Assembly: GCA_910589035.1 (NCBI GenBank)
Contig: CAJUSI010000098.1
Span: 1-64,000, forward strand
Origin: an uncultured Acetatifactor sp.
GTDB taxonomy: Bacteria; Bacillota; Clostridia; Lachnospirales; Lachnospiraceae
Length of the DNA stretch: 64,000 bases
Direction: 5' to 3'
Under the pieces are notes generated by a model. The model saw only the letters and a list, made by a program, of their open reading frames with translations. It was not told the DNA's origin and did no database searches. Positions within the stretch are counted from its first letter, which is position 1, and every line of letters starts with the position of its first letter. Position numbers and translations under genes: made by a program. Below, in pieces: positions 42,335 through 52,161 of this stretch.

Positions 42335-45232
42335 CTACAGCACTTCGTCCAGGAGCTGCTCAAACTGCTCCGGACTCATGAGAATTTTCCTGGGCTTGGT
42401 GCCCTCCTCCTCGCCGACCACACCATACTGGCAGAGCTGATCCATAATCCTGGCCGCTCTGTTAAAGCCGATCTGAAGCGCTCTCTGCAGCATGCCGATG
42501 GAAGCCTTGTCCTTGTCTATAATGAGACGGGCAGCCTTTTCAAACAGCTCGTCCACATCACTGCCGCCGGAGGATTTCCCGCCTCCCCCGGAGCTTCCCA
42601 GACTCATAATCTTCTCCTCAATCTCTGCAGCATATGTATTGCCCAGCATCTGGTTTTTCAGGAAATCCACCACATCCGATACCTCCTGATCCGATACAAA
42701 AGCGCCCTGGACACGGGCAGGCTTACTGTATCCCTGGGGATAGAAAAGCATATCTCCTTTTCCCAGAAGCTTCTCAGCCCCCACCATATCCAGTATGGTG
42801 CGGGAATCCACTCCGCTGGACACGGAAAATGCCACACGGCTGGGCATATTGGCCTTGATCAGTCCGGTTATCACATCTACGCTGGGACGCTGGGTGGCAA
42901 TAATCAGATGAATTCCGCAGGCACGGGCAAGCTGGGCCAGACGGCAGATGGACTCCTCCACCTCTCCGGGACATACCATCATCAGATCCGCAAGCTCGTC
43001 CACTATGATGACAATCTGGGGAAGCTTCCTGGGAGCGGTGTCCCCGTTCTTCTCCCGAAGACCCTCCACCTTCTTATTATATCCCTTCAGATCCCTGACA
43101 TTGAATTCTGCAAACTTCTGATATCTGTCCTCCATCTCCGCCACTCCCCAGTGAAGCGCTGCGGAAGCTTTCTTGGGATCGGTCACCACAGGAATCAGCA
43201 GATGAGGAATTCCGTTATAAATGCTTAATTCCACTACCTTCGGGTCCACCATAATCAGCTTCACATCGTCGGGATGCGCTTTGTACAGGATGCTCATAAT
43301 CAGGGTGTTGATACAGACGGATTTTCCGGAACCTGTAGCTCCCGCAATCAGCATATGAGGCATTCTGGCAATATCCGAAACCACCGCCTTTCCCGCAATA
43401 TCCTTTCCCACAGCAAAAGCAATATTGGACTGAAAATCCTGGAATTCCTGTGTCTCCAGCAAATCCCGCAGGGCAACCGGCGTATTTTCCTTGTTTGGCA
43501 CTTCGATTCCGATGGCCGCCTTCCCGGGTATGGGCGCTTCAATTCTGATATCCATCGCCGCAAGATTCAGCTTAATATCATCGGAAAGCCCCACTATTTT
43601 GGATACCTTCACACCCTGTTCCGGCTGCAGTTCATAACGGGTTACGCTGGGTCCCTGGCTGATATCCGTGATGGTCACCTTCACCCCAAAAGTACTCAGT
43701 GTCTGCTGCAGCCGCATGGCTGTTTCCTTTAACTCTCTGTCGGAATCTCCCGTAACAGCCGCTCCCTTCTGTAAAAGGTTTATCGGAGGGAAATAATACT
43801 TCTTCGGCACATTTTTACCCGTGTCAGGTATGGGCTCCCGTTCTCCGCATTCCGAATTCTGCGCTCCGTACTCCGAACTCTGCATCCGGTTCTCCGGCCC
43901 CTGTGCAGTTTCCTCCGGTTTCCAGGCTTCTGCCTCCGGCCCATGGATTCTATCCGCTGGATCCGATGCCGCTTTTGTTTCTTCCTTATGTATCCTGATG
44001 GACTGCCCCGGCAGCTCATATTCCGCTGCATTTTGCATATCCGCCGGATTCTGCGCTCTCTGGGGCATATGCAGGTGCATTTCCTCTCCCCTGGATGTAT
44101 CCGTATCCTCCTCCGGGTCTTCGTTGAGGATTACCTGGTGCATACCGCGGATATGTATCTTTTCAAACTCAAATACCGGTTCCTCTTCCTCCTCAGGGAA
44201 ATCCCCCCCAATGCTTTCTTCAGGCTCCTGACCGGAGACATTCTCCGGTATATCCGCCCCATCGTATTCCTCCTGATAAGGTGTCTGCACTTCCGATTCC
44301 GTCCTGGCTTCTTCCTCCGACAAAATAATCTCATGAATATCGTCTCGGCGCTGCATTGTCTCCTCCGGCCTGGCCAAAGCTGTATCCATCATCACGCCGG
44401 AGACCTTCTTTTCCATCCGCAAAATCTTTTCGTTTTCTTTTTCCTCCGCTTTAAGCCTGCGCTCCTGGGCCTTCCTCGCCCGCTGCTCCTCCTGAGTCTG
44501 CCGTCTGAGCTGATCCTGTTCTCTGCGCCGCTGCGCCTTTTCCTCCTGGGACTGCCGCCGGATCTCAGCCTGCTCCCTGCGTCTTGCCGCGTCTTCCCTG
44601 GACAGTTCCCGTACACGGCTGCCTCCCTTTTTTACGCTGCTGAGGAGAGATTTCTCCGTCAGCAGAATCAGGCTCACCACCGAGCACAGAAGCACCACCA
44701 GCACCGTGCCGATGGTCTCAAGGTAGTGCTGCAGGAAATAACTGATACTGCCGGCAAAAACGCCGCCCCCCAGCTTTCGGTCACGGCATTCTTCGTATAA
44801 TAGTCCGATATTGTACTTTTCCATGGCGCCGGCATGCTTTACCGCCAGATCGCATACGATTCCCAGCATCACAAAAAGCACAGCACCTGCTATCAGCTTT
44901 CTCACCGCGTTGGGATTGCCTTCGTTTGCAAACCAGAATGCCACTGCCAGAAACAGTAATACGGGCGCAGCATAAGCGGTCAGGCCGAACAGGCCGAATA
45001 ATACGCCGCTGACAGCATTGCCCACCGGCCCAATCATTCCGAAATTGCAGCAAAACAAAAAAACCATGACTGCAAACAGCATGATCAGCCCTATCTCATG
45101 GAACAGAGCGCTCTCCCGGGCCAGCCGCGCTGCCTCCTCTTTTCTCCTGGAAGCGGCAGCCTTTGTCCCTTTGGTGCTTCTGGTGTTTTTTTTATTTGAA
45201 GTTGATGATTTTCTTCCGTTGGAAGCAGCCAT
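42335..45232 (-). CDS. ftsK: DNA translocase FtsK/SpoIIIE
   Basis: About 965 residues: four membrane helices (about residues 40-200), a long charged linker with many Glu/Arg repeats, and the motor. Walker A is GATGSGKSVCINTL, and the C-terminal gamma domain (DELFEKAARLIIDKDKASIG) can read KOPS/SRS DNA. It pumps DNA during division or sporulation. The start at 45232 is preferred over 45265, with an AGGT-like site upstream. Confidence 0.93.
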   Translation of the reverse strand: MAASNGRKSSTSNKKNTRSTKGTKAAASRRKEEAARLARESALFHEIGLIMLFAVMVFLFCCNFGMIGPVGNAVSGVLFGLFGLTAYAAPVLLFLAVAFWFANEGNPNAVRKLIAGAVLFVMLGIVCDLAVKHAGAMEKYNIGLLYEECRDRKLGGGVFAGSISYFLQHYLETIGTVLVVLLCSVVSLILLTEKSLLSSVKKGGSRVRELSREDAARRREQAEIRRQSQEEKAQRRREQDQLRRQTQEEQRARKAQERRLKAEEKENEKILRMEKKVSGVMMDTALARPEETMQRRDDIHEIILSEEEARTESEVQTPYQEEYDGADIPENVSGQEPEESIGGDFPEEEEEPVFEFEKIHIRGMHQVILNEDPEEDTDTSRGEEMHLHMPQRAQNPADMQNAAEYELPGQSIRIHKEETKAASDPADRIHGPEAEAWKPEETAQGPENRMQSSEYGAQNSECGEREPIPDTGKNVPKKYYFPPINLLQKGAAVTGDSDRELKETAMRLQQTLSTFGVKVTITDISQGPSVTRYELQPEQGVKVSKIVGLSDDIKLNLAAMDIRIEAPIPGKAAIGIEVPNKENTPVALRDLLETQEFQDFQSNIAFAVGKDIAGKAVVSDIARMPHMLIAGATGSGKSVCINTLIMSILYKAHPDDVKLIMVDPKVVELSIYNGIPHLLIPVVTDPKKASAALHWGVAEMEDRYQKFAEFNVRDLKGYNKKVEGLREKNGDTAPRKLPQIVIIVDELADLMMVCPGEVEESICRLAQLARACGIHLIIATQRPSVDVITGLIKANMPSRVAFSVSSGVDSRTILDMVGAEKLLGKGDMLFYPQGYSKPARVQGAFVSDQEVSDVVDFLKNQMLGNTYAAEIEEKIMSLGSSGGGGKSSGGSDVDELFEKAARLIIDKDKASIGMLQRALQIGFNRAARIMDQLCQYGVVGEEEGTKPRKILMSPEQFEQLLDEVL

Positions 45233-45363
45233 CTGATCGACCTCACTTATCCTTCCTGACATCATGATTTTATATCAGTCGTTTTATAATTGAATTCTGA
45301 TCTGTATTTTCCTTCACAGATTTTTCAATTATATCATTTTTGCTTCCTCTTGTCACCAAATAT

Positions 45364-46071
45364 TTATAGGTTTCCGGAATTCTCATTCCGAATCATGGAA
45401 TGAAGCTTTGCCATCGCTTTGTCAATGCCTCCTACTTCGTCGATGATTCCATGGCTTACCGCTTCTTCCCCCACAAGGATCGTCCCCACATCCTTGGTGA
45501 GAATACCTGTTTCCGTCATCAGTCCCTCCAGATCGCTTTTGCTGATTCGGCAATGTCCGCATACAAAACCGGTAATTCTGTCCTGTATTAATTTGAAATA
45601 ATCGAAAGTCTGGGACACGCCTATGACCATACCGCTCATGCGCACAGGATGAATCACCATTGTTCCAGTGGGTACAATGTAGGAATAATCAGTGCTCACA
45701 GCTATGGGCACCCCTATGGAATGGCTGCCCCCCAGCACCAGGGAAACCGTAGGCTTGCTCAGAGAAGCAATCATCTCCGCGATGGCAAGTCCTGCCTCCA
45801 CATCCCCTCCCATAGTGTTTAACAGTACCAGCACTCCCTGTATCTCCTTGCTGTCTTCTATTGCTGCAAGACTTGGCAGAATATGCTCGTATTTTGTGGT
45901 CTTGGAATTATTCGCCAGGTTTTCATGGCCTTCAATCTCTCCGATAATGGAAATCAGATGTATATTTCCCAACTGACCGCTCTCGTCCAATGTCACCTGA
46001 CCGGTCTGCTCAATTCTCTCGTCCCGATGCTCTTCTTTTTCAATTTTCTTATCTTCCTTCTGCTCAGCCAT
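45364..46071 (-). CDS. tepA: ClpP-class membrane-associated protease (TepA-like)
   Basis: 235 residues of the ClpP/crotonase-like serine protease group linked to translocation (TepA). The active-site region GGSHSIGVP (S118) and the following His (VIHPVRMSG, H141) are present. No signal peptide is visible. AAGGAG precedes the ATG. It lies downstream of ftsK. Confidence 0.82.
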   Translation of the reverse strand: MAEQKEDKKIEKEEHRDERIEQTGQVTLDESGQLGNIHLISIIGEIEGHENLANNSKTTKYEHILPSLAAIEDSKEIQGVLVLLNTMGGDVEAGLAIAEMIASLSKPTVSLVLGGSHSIGVPIAVSTDYSYIVPTGTMVIHPVRMSGMVIGVSQTFDYFKLIQDRITGFVCGHCRISKSDLEGLMTETGILTKDVGTILVGEEAVSHGIIDEVGGIDKAMAKLHSMIRNENSGNL

Positions 46072-46169
46072 GCTTTCTCCTTTTTGCCTTCATTTCTTTC
46101 AAAACTCCCATGCAGCCAACTGCACCACCATACATAAAAGTCTGGTCAGATCAGGACCTTACAGTAAAA

Positions 46170-46212
46170 ATCAGGGAATGCATTGTGCCTTTGCACCTCT
46201 GCATTCCCTGAT
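46170..46212 (-). terminator. Rho-independent terminator after the glycan operon
   Basis: Arms ATCAGGGAATGCA and TGCATTCCCTGAT with a nested GTGC/GCAC stem, followed on the minus strand by TTTTTACTG. It ends the transcript of the membrane-protein and glycosyltransferase genes. Confidence 0.82.
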
Positions 46213-46252
46213 AGCATGCCCTTTTTCCATCTCTTTATCCGAAAATCCCATT

Positions 46253-48271
46253 TCAAATATCAAAATCATCATTTTCATCCACAGGATGATCAAAATCGTC
46301 TTCCTCTGAAATATGCCTTGGATACTCCATCACACGTTTCTTATGCTTTCTTGGCAGGGGAAGAGGATTCTCTATGTATTTCACCTGTTTTTTCTCCTCC
46401 GCCGGCTCCCGCTCCTCCCTGTGCCTGACAGCCTCCTGCCGGAATTCTTCTTTCAATGCTTTCTCTCGCTCCAGTTCATTCATCTCCTCCGCTTTTCTCT
46501 CTGCCTCTTCCTTCTCTGCTATTTCCCGCAGCTTCTTCTCAAGTGCCTCCAGCTCCGCTTTAAGCGCATCCGGCTTGGCCATGAGCATTTTCCAGTCCGC
46601 CTTTAATCCTTCCGTACCTTCTGACGCTGATGCTTTATTTTGCTTCTTCTCCGTATTTTCCTTATCCTCTGCGCCGCTTTCCCCCGTGCTGTTTTCGCCT
46701 TTCTCCGATAGAGCTTTCGCGGCAGCAGGCATTTCATTCTCCTCCGGCGGAACTGTTGCAGCAGCATCCTGTCCGGGCTCTCCGGACAGCGCTTTTGTCC
46801 CGGCGCTTTCCCCCATGCTGTTTTCGCCTTTCTCCGATAGAGCTTTCGCGGCAGCAGGCATTTCATTCTCCTCCGGCGGAATTGTTGCAGCAGCATCCTG
46901 TCCGGACTCTGCGAACGGCGCTTCTGTCCCGGCGCTTTCTTCCGTGCTGCTCTCACCTTTCTCCTGCCAGGCTATTGCGGCAGCATCCCTCCCGCTCTCC
47001 TCCGGCGCTGTCATTGCAGCAGCATCCTTTCCGCTCTCTCCCTCCCGGGCAGCGCAGGCCGGTTGGAGACACTGCTCCAGTCCAATTCCCGCCAGCAGCG
47101 CCAGAAAAAGGTATAAATAATGAAATCCCGGCATTTCATCCGTCAGAACTCCGTAGCATATTCCCAGTATAAGCAATCCTGCCCCTGCAATCCAGGGCGA
47201 AATTCTTTCCTGCTTCCTGTCACACCAGAAACCAAACACCCCGAAAACCATACTACCAAACAGAATCAGATTTTCCATCCCAGACCCTGCGCTTCCGGCA
47301 GAAACAGGAAGCCGAAAGCCTTCCGGACTGTAAAGGCGCAGCCATGCCTGGGTCACACGCAAAAAAGATTTTCCGCTGAAAAGGGCATCGGAGAAAATGC
47401 TGAGCATAAGTCCCAGAATAAATATGACAAACACCGCCAGACAAAGCAGAAGCGTCTCTGATCTTCTGCTGGAATCGCCATTTTTCTTTTCGTAATCCAG
47501 CACTTTTAAAATAAGAAGAAAGAATAACAGAATTCCGAAGATATCAATATAACAGCAAAATGCCGCCACTACACTTAGGCAGAGCAGAACCGCAGGTCCC
47601 TTCCCCTTCCTTCCGGAGGAAGCAATCAGGAATGCAGCTATGGAAAAAAGAGTAAAATAAAGCATCTCCGGTGAGAGAACCAGTGAGCCTGCTACCATAT
47701 AAGGCCCGCACATGCAGAATCCGAAAAAGATCACTCCTGCAATTCTTCCCGCCAGCTGTCTGACCGCCAGGAACAGAAAAAGAGAACCCAAAAGCTGCAA
47801 TATAATCTGAAGCCAAATTCCCCCTGTAAAATGGTTTCCCACCAGAATAAACAGAGTGCGCAGAACCTGAAGATAGAAATAGACGGCTCCATGTACCACC
47901 TGGGGAATCCCCCCGCCGGCAGCAACCTTCGCCGCTTCGTAATACTCTGAGACCTGCGTGATTCCCTCCATGCCGCATACCCTGAGCACAAGCCCAAGTG
48001 CCAGAAGCACCAGCACCAGCACGATTTCCGCCGCCAACAGAACTCCTCTCCTTTTTCCGGAAAAGGACGCCCGGAAAGGGGCAGACTTTCTTAAAAGAAA
48101 TACAATACCGCCTGCCAGTCCAATATATGCCACGACACAAAGCACGCCCCAGCCAAAGTCAATTCCCGCCTCCGCACAATACAGCCTTCCCAGACTTACC
48201 AGGGCCGCCGTCACCAGGGAAGCGTAAAGGAACCACATCAGATAACTAATTACATTCTTTTTCCAGCTCAT
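46253..48271 (-). CDS. Polytopic membrane protein with repeat-rich acidic tail (GT-C-like)
   Basis: About 672 residues: some 10 membrane helices (about residues 1-410), then a cytoplasmic tail made of 43-residue repeats and a Lys/Glu-rich coiled coil (ELEREKALKEEFRQEAV). The membrane part resembles GT-C-type glycosyltransferases or flippases, but no DxD-type motif was identified with confidence. It is transcribed together with the GT2 gene upstream (74 bases). The ATG at 48271 has GGAAAGG upstream. Confidence 0.65.
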   Translation of the reverse strand: MSWKKNVISYLMWFLYASLVTAALVSLGRLYCAEAGIDFGWGVLCVVAYIGLAGGIVFLLRKSAPFRASFSGKRRGVLLAAEIVLVLVLLALGLVLRVCGMEGITQVSEYYEAAKVAAGGGIPQVVHGAVYFYLQVLRTLFILVGNHFTGGIWLQIILQLLGSLFLFLAVRQLAGRIAGVIFFGFCMCGPYMVAGSLVLSPEMLYFTLFSIAAFLIASSGRKGKGPAVLLCLSVVAAFCCYIDIFGILLFFLLILKVLDYEKKNGDSSRRSETLLLCLAVFVIFILGLMLSIFSDALFSGKSFLRVTQAWLRLYSPEGFRLPVSAGSAGSGMENLILFGSMVFGVFGFWCDRKQERISPWIAGAGLLILGICYGVLTDEMPGFHYLYLFLALLAGIGLEQCLQPACAAREGESGKDAAAMTAPEESGRDAAAIAWQEKGESSTEESAGTEAPFAESGQDAAATIPPEENEMPAAAKALSEKGENSMGESAGTKALSGEPGQDAAATVPPEENEMPAAAKALSEKGENSTGESGAEDKENTEKKQNKASASEGTEGLKADWKMLMAKPDALKAELEALEKKLREIAEKEEAERKAEEMNELEREKALKEEFRQEAVRHREEREPAEEKKQVKYIENPLPLPRKHKKRVMEYPRHISEEDDFDHPVDENDDFDI
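46681..47030 (-). repeat. 129-bp in-frame repeat in the membrane-protein tail
   Basis: Three units of 43 residues (129 bases), the first more diverged, with the core EKGENS-GESAGT...GQDAAAT-PPEENEMPAAAKALS. Two units are nearly identical, so recent duplication or gene conversion is likely. Confidence 0.85.
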
Positions 48272-48345
48272 TTCGACCTTTCCGGTTCTTTTCTTTTCAT
48301 TTTTTCTTTCGTAAAGCACTGCACTCTGTCTATGAAAAGCATTGA

Positions 48346-49341
48346 CTAATCATGGATTTCCGCGCCGGAATCCCCGTCATCGGAGGGCGTATCTCCTCCA
48401 TGAAGAATCTTCTCGATATTGTAGCGCGGCCTGTGCTTTACCTCGATATATATCTTCCCGATATACTGTCCCACCAGTCCAATGGCAAGCAGCTGAAGGC
48501 CTCCCAGGAACCAGATGGATAAGATCAAAGAGGTCCATCCGGGCACCACATGTCCGGTGAAATAAGAGCACAGAGCATATATCAGGGCAAGCAGCGAGAC
48601 AAAGATGATGAACAGCCCCATCCCCAGTATCAGGCTGATGGGTTTCACACTGAAGGAGGAAATCCCGTTGAACGCCAGTGCAAGCATTTTCTTCAGCGGA
48701 TATTTAGACTCCCCTGCCGCACGCTCCCTGCGGTCATAATAGACATTGTCCGTCCGGTAGCCGATTAAGGGCATCATCCCGCGCAGAAAGAGGTTTGTTT
48801 CCCCATATTTCGAGAATTCCTCCACTGCCCGCCTGGACATCAGCCGGAAATCCGCATGATTGTACACCGTCTTAACTCCCATGACACCCATCAGCTTATA
48901 AAAGGCCTGGGCTGAGGTACGTTTGAAAAAGGTGTCCGTCTTACGCTCTCTCCTGACACCGTATACGATATCGTTCCCCTCATGGAATTTATCAATCATT
49001 TCCTCGATTACCGCCACATCGTCCTGCAGATCCGCGTCGATGGAAATGGTCACATCGCTTCTGGCCATGGCAGTGATCAGCCCTGCCGTCAGCGCAAATT
49101 GATGCCCCACATTGGCGGCAAGCTTCACGCCGCTCACCCGCTCCGGATAGAGCCCGTGCTCCTCCTCAATCAATTCCCAGGTACGATCCCTGCTTCCGTC
49201 ATTTACAAAAAGGATAAAGCTGTCCTCCGCGATTTTGCCTTTACCGATCAAATCCTCCACAGTCTCCCGCAGGACCGCGGAAGCAAGCTTCAGAACCTCT
49301 TCCTCATTATAACAGGGAACTACCACTGCCAGTCTGTCCAT
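48346..49341 (-). CDS. Polyprenyl-phosphate glycosyltransferase (GtrB/DPM1-like)
   Basis: 331 residues, GT2 family: VVVPCYNEEEVL start, the acceptor site SIDADLQDD, then the RTSAQAFYKLM segment and two C-terminal membrane helices. Such enzymes load a sugar onto undecaprenyl phosphate for surface glycan modification. It should work with the polytopic membrane protein downstream. Confidence 0.93.
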   Translation of the reverse strand: MDRLAVVVPCYNEEEVLKLASAVLRETVEDLIGKGKIAEDSFILFVNDGSRDRTWELIEEEHGLYPERVSGVKLAANVGHQFALTAGLITAMARSDVTISIDADLQDDVAVIEEMIDKFHEGNDIVYGVRRERKTDTFFKRTSAQAFYKLMGVMGVKTVYNHADFRLMSRRAVEEFSKYGETNLFLRGMMPLIGYRTDNVYYDRRERAAGESKYPLKKMLALAFNGISSFSVKPISLILGMGLFIIFVSLLALIYALCSYFTGHVVPGWTSLILSIWFLGGLQLLAIGLVGQYIGKIYIEVKHRPRYNIEKILHGGDTPSDDGDSGAEIHD

Positions 49342-49376
49342 ACAATTTCCTTTCCCAAATCCACGGATAAAGCCCC

Positions 49377-50108
49377 TCAGTCCTCATCCCAGTTATGGTA
49401 CACTGCCTGGACATCGTCATCGTCCTCCAGCAGATCCAATGTCTTCTGAAGATTCTTAATCGCGGTCTCATCTGTCAGGGTCACGTAATTCTGCGGAATC
49501 ATGGTAACTTCTGCGCTCATCATGGGAATTCCGGCATCCTCCAGCGCCTTGCGCACCTCCTCGAAGGAATCTGGGTCCGTCAGCACCTCAAAGCTGTCCT
49601 CTTCCTCACTGAAGTCTTCCGCACCTGCATCCAGCGCGGTCATCATCAGATCATCCGCCTCCAGCTCACATTCTTCCCTGTCGATAATGATCTGGCCCTT
49701 TTTGTCGAACATAAAAGAAACGCATCCGGGCGTGCCCACATTTCCCTGTCCCTTTGTAAAAGCGCTCCTCACATTGGCAGCCGTACGGTTCTTATTGTCG
49801 GTAAGAGCATCCACGATAACGGCAATCCCGCTGGGGCCGTAGCCTTCATAGGTCACATACTCATAATTTACATTTCCTGCATCACCCGCTGCCTTCTTGA
49901 TACCTCTCTCGATGGTGTCGTTGGGCATATTGTTCGCCTTTGCCTTGGCAATGACCGTGGCCAGCTTGAAATTATTGTTGGGATCCGGCCCGCCCTCCTT
50001 TACCGCCACAGCAATTTCTCTTCCGATAATGGTAAAAATCTTACCCTTCGCCGCATCGTTTTTTTCCTTTTTATGCTTGATATTTGCAAATTTTGAATGT
50101 CCAGACAT
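49377..50108 (-). CDS. yebC: YebC/PmpR-family protein
   Basis: 243 residues with the family start MSGHSKFANIKHKKEKNDAAKGK. The family includes transcription regulators and, in some species, factors that help ribosomes through polyproline. The ATG at 50108 has AAGGAGAG upstream; the longer frame from 50243 has no support. Confidence 0.94.
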   Translation of the reverse strand: MSGHSKFANIKHKKEKNDAAKGKIFTIIGREIAVAVKEGGPDPNNNFKLATVIAKAKANNMPNDTIERGIKKAAGDAGNVNYEYVTYEGYGPSGIAVIVDALTDNKNRTAANVRSAFTKGQGNVGTPGCVSFMFDKKGQIIIDREECELEADDLMMTALDAGAEDFSEEEDSFEVLTDPDSFEEVRKALEDAGIPMMSAEVTMIPQNYVTLTDETAIKNLQKTLDLLEDDDDVQAVYHNWDED

Positions 50109-50181
50109 AGTTCTCTCCTTTTTATCCTTTCTATACTCATGAGCGCAGGCATTCCCCTTTTGTCCCATAGTACAGCTGCGC

Positions 50182-51561
50182 TCACTTTTTCTCTTCCTCC
50201 TCAGGGACGGCTTCCGCTTCCGGCAGCCTTGTGACCAGCACACTCTGAATCATCTTGTTTTCCACAGACAGGATCTTGAAATTAAATCCGCCGAAATCCA
50301 CATCAAACTCTTCATCCGCTTCCGGTATCTTGTCAAGCCTTGAGATGAGGAAACCGTTCATTGTCTCAAACTCCTCATCTTCAAAGGAAATTCCCAGCCG
50401 ATCCTCCAGTTCCTCCAGAGGCGTCCTGCCCTCAATGATATACTCGTCACAGCTCTTTTCTTCAATATGATGACTGATCTCATCGTATTCGTCAAGAATA
50501 TTGCCGACAATTTCCTCCAGAATATCCTCCATGGCTATCAAACCGTCCGTTTGTCCGTATTCATCCACCACCACCACCATCTGCTGTTTTCCCGCCTGCA
50601 TCTCCCGGAACAGCTCATCAATGTTCTTGGTGCGCGGAATAAATGCCGGCTCCCGCAGCAGCCCCTCCAGCTCCTTCAGAGGACTGCCCATCCCGCCGGT
50701 ATCCGCCTTAAAGCGCATGGCATCCTTCAAATGCAGAATACCGATAATATGATCGATATTCTCTTCATAGACCGGATATCTGCTGTTCTTGCCCTCTATC
50801 ATAAAAGCGATGGCATCCTGCAGCGCCATATCCGCGTCGATGGCCACGATATTCTGCCGGTTGGTCATGATATCCTGCGCTTCCTTGTCGCCGAATTCAA
50901 AGATATTGGAGATCATTTTCGCCTCACTGGCCTGAATCAGGCCCTGTTCATGGCCCTCGTTGACCATGCTGATGATCTCCTCCTCCGTCACATCCGCATC
51001 ATCCTCACCGCCCCGGATGCCAAATATTCTGAGGATTCCGTTTGCCGTCACCGTGACAAGCCCTGTAAAAGGGGTGAGAAGCTTTGTCACCAGAAATACC
51101 GGGGTAATACAGGCAAATGCCCATTTCTCCGGGAATCTGGCTCCGATCTTCTTCGGCAGCAGAACTCCCAAAGTGAGCGTTATGTACAATAACAAAAATC
51201 CGGAAATCACCGCCGCCGTCCCGGCAAAAACATCTGCCGGGATTCCTTCCAGCTTCAACTGGCGTTCCGCCAAAAACTGCAGCCCTCCGGAAAGCAGGCG
51301 GAGAAGCAACCCCAGATGAAACGCCCCGATCACGATATTATTCAAAGTCGTAATCAGCTGCACGGTGTTCACATATTCCGTAGGATTACTGATAATCGCT
51401 TTCAGTCTGATTGCTTTTCTATCCTTCTCCTCCTCGGCCCTCCTTTCCATCTCCTTTTCATTCAAAGAATCAACAGCCGCTCCAAAGCCGTAGAAAAACA
51501 TATCGATAAAGAGCAAAATCAAAAAAACGCATATACTGGCAGTAGGCCCGTCGTCGTCCAT
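50182..51561 (-). CDS. CNNM/CorC-HlyC-type membrane protein with CBS domains
   Basis: About 459 residues: an N-terminal CNNM membrane domain with four helices, a CBS pair (roughly 210-335: VAIDADMALQDAIAFMIEG, QMVVVVDEYGQTDGLIAME), and a CorC_HlyC domain at the end. Members take part in Mg2+ or Co2+ homeostasis. The start ATG at 51561 has GGAGG upstream. Confidence 0.9.
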   Translation of the reverse strand: MDDDGPTASICVFLILLFIDMFFYGFGAAVDSLNEKEMERRAEEEKDRKAIRLKAIISNPTEYVNTVQLITTLNNIVIGAFHLGLLLRLLSGGLQFLAERQLKLEGIPADVFAGTAAVISGFLLLYITLTLGVLLPKKIGARFPEKWAFACITPVFLVTKLLTPFTGLVTVTANGILRIFGIRGGEDDADVTEEEIISMVNEGHEQGLIQASEAKMISNIFEFGDKEAQDIMTNRQNIVAIDADMALQDAIAFMIEGKNSRYPVYEENIDHIIGILHLKDAMRFKADTGGMGSPLKELEGLLREPAFIPRTKNIDELFREMQAGKQQMVVVVDEYGQTDGLIAMEDILEEIVGNILDEYDEISHHIEEKSCDEYIIEGRTPLEELEDRLGISFEDEEFETMNGFLISRLDKIPEADEEFDVDFGGFNFKILSVENKMIQSVLVTRLPEAEAVPEEEEKK

Positions 51562-51688
51562 CGTAATCCTTTCCTCCAAAATTTTTTCTTACCGTAATTT
51601 CCCGGTAACATTCCCAATATACCATTTTCTTTCTGATTCGTCAAGAATCTGTCAAGACTCCGCCCGGGAACATATTACAGGGTTCTCT

Positions 51689-52030
51689 CTATGTATCCAG
51701 CTCCAGGCTGACCATCAGCGCTCTGTTCACCCTTTTCATAATATCCCCGTCCAAATGACATACCTTATCCTTCAGCCTCTTTTTGTCAATCGTCCTCAGC
51801 TGCTCCAGCAGTACCACAGAGTCCTTATCCATATCATAAAGGGCCGCGTTCAGTTCAATATGCGTGGGCAGCTTTGCCTTATTCATCTTTGATGTAATTG
51901 CCGCGCAGATGACGGTGGGGCTATGTCTGTTTCCCACATCATTCTGAACGATTAACACCGGCCTGATACCTCCCTGTTCCGAACCGATCACCGGTCTAAG
52001 ATCCGCATAATACACATCTCCTCTTCTCAT
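51689..52030 (-). CDS. mazF: MazF/NdoA-type mRNA interferase toxin
   Basis: 113 residues, the usual length of MazF/PemK-type RNases that cut mRNA at short sequences. The start MRRGDVYYADLRPVIGSEQGG-RPVLIVQND and the end KRVNRALMVSLEL match. No antitoxin gene is visible directly upstream in the usual place; nnr lies 131 bases upstream, so the antitoxin may be elsewhere or the gene may be an RNase without a dedicated one. GTGGAGGC precedes the ATG. Confidence 0.93.
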   Translation of the reverse strand: MRRGDVYYADLRPVIGSEQGGIRPVLIVQNDVGNRHSPTVICAAITSKMNKAKLPTHIELNAALYDMDKDSVVLLEQLRTIDKKRLKDKVCHLDGDIMKRVNRALMVSLELDT

Positions 52031-52161
52031 TTTGCCTCCACATCCCTATCACGGCAGCAGAAAGCTGTCAGCCTTCTGTTGCGGTATTCTCTGGTAGGAT
52101 ATTATTGCCAGATTTCGGGAAGTTATTCATACCCGCAAAGGACGGCGCCAACTCCCCCTCT

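Noticed and set aside
42157..42363. 68-codon Arg/Gly-rich minus-strand frame after ftsK
   Set aside because: Overlaps the ftsK end out of phase, has low-complexity composition and no ribosome site; more likely chance.
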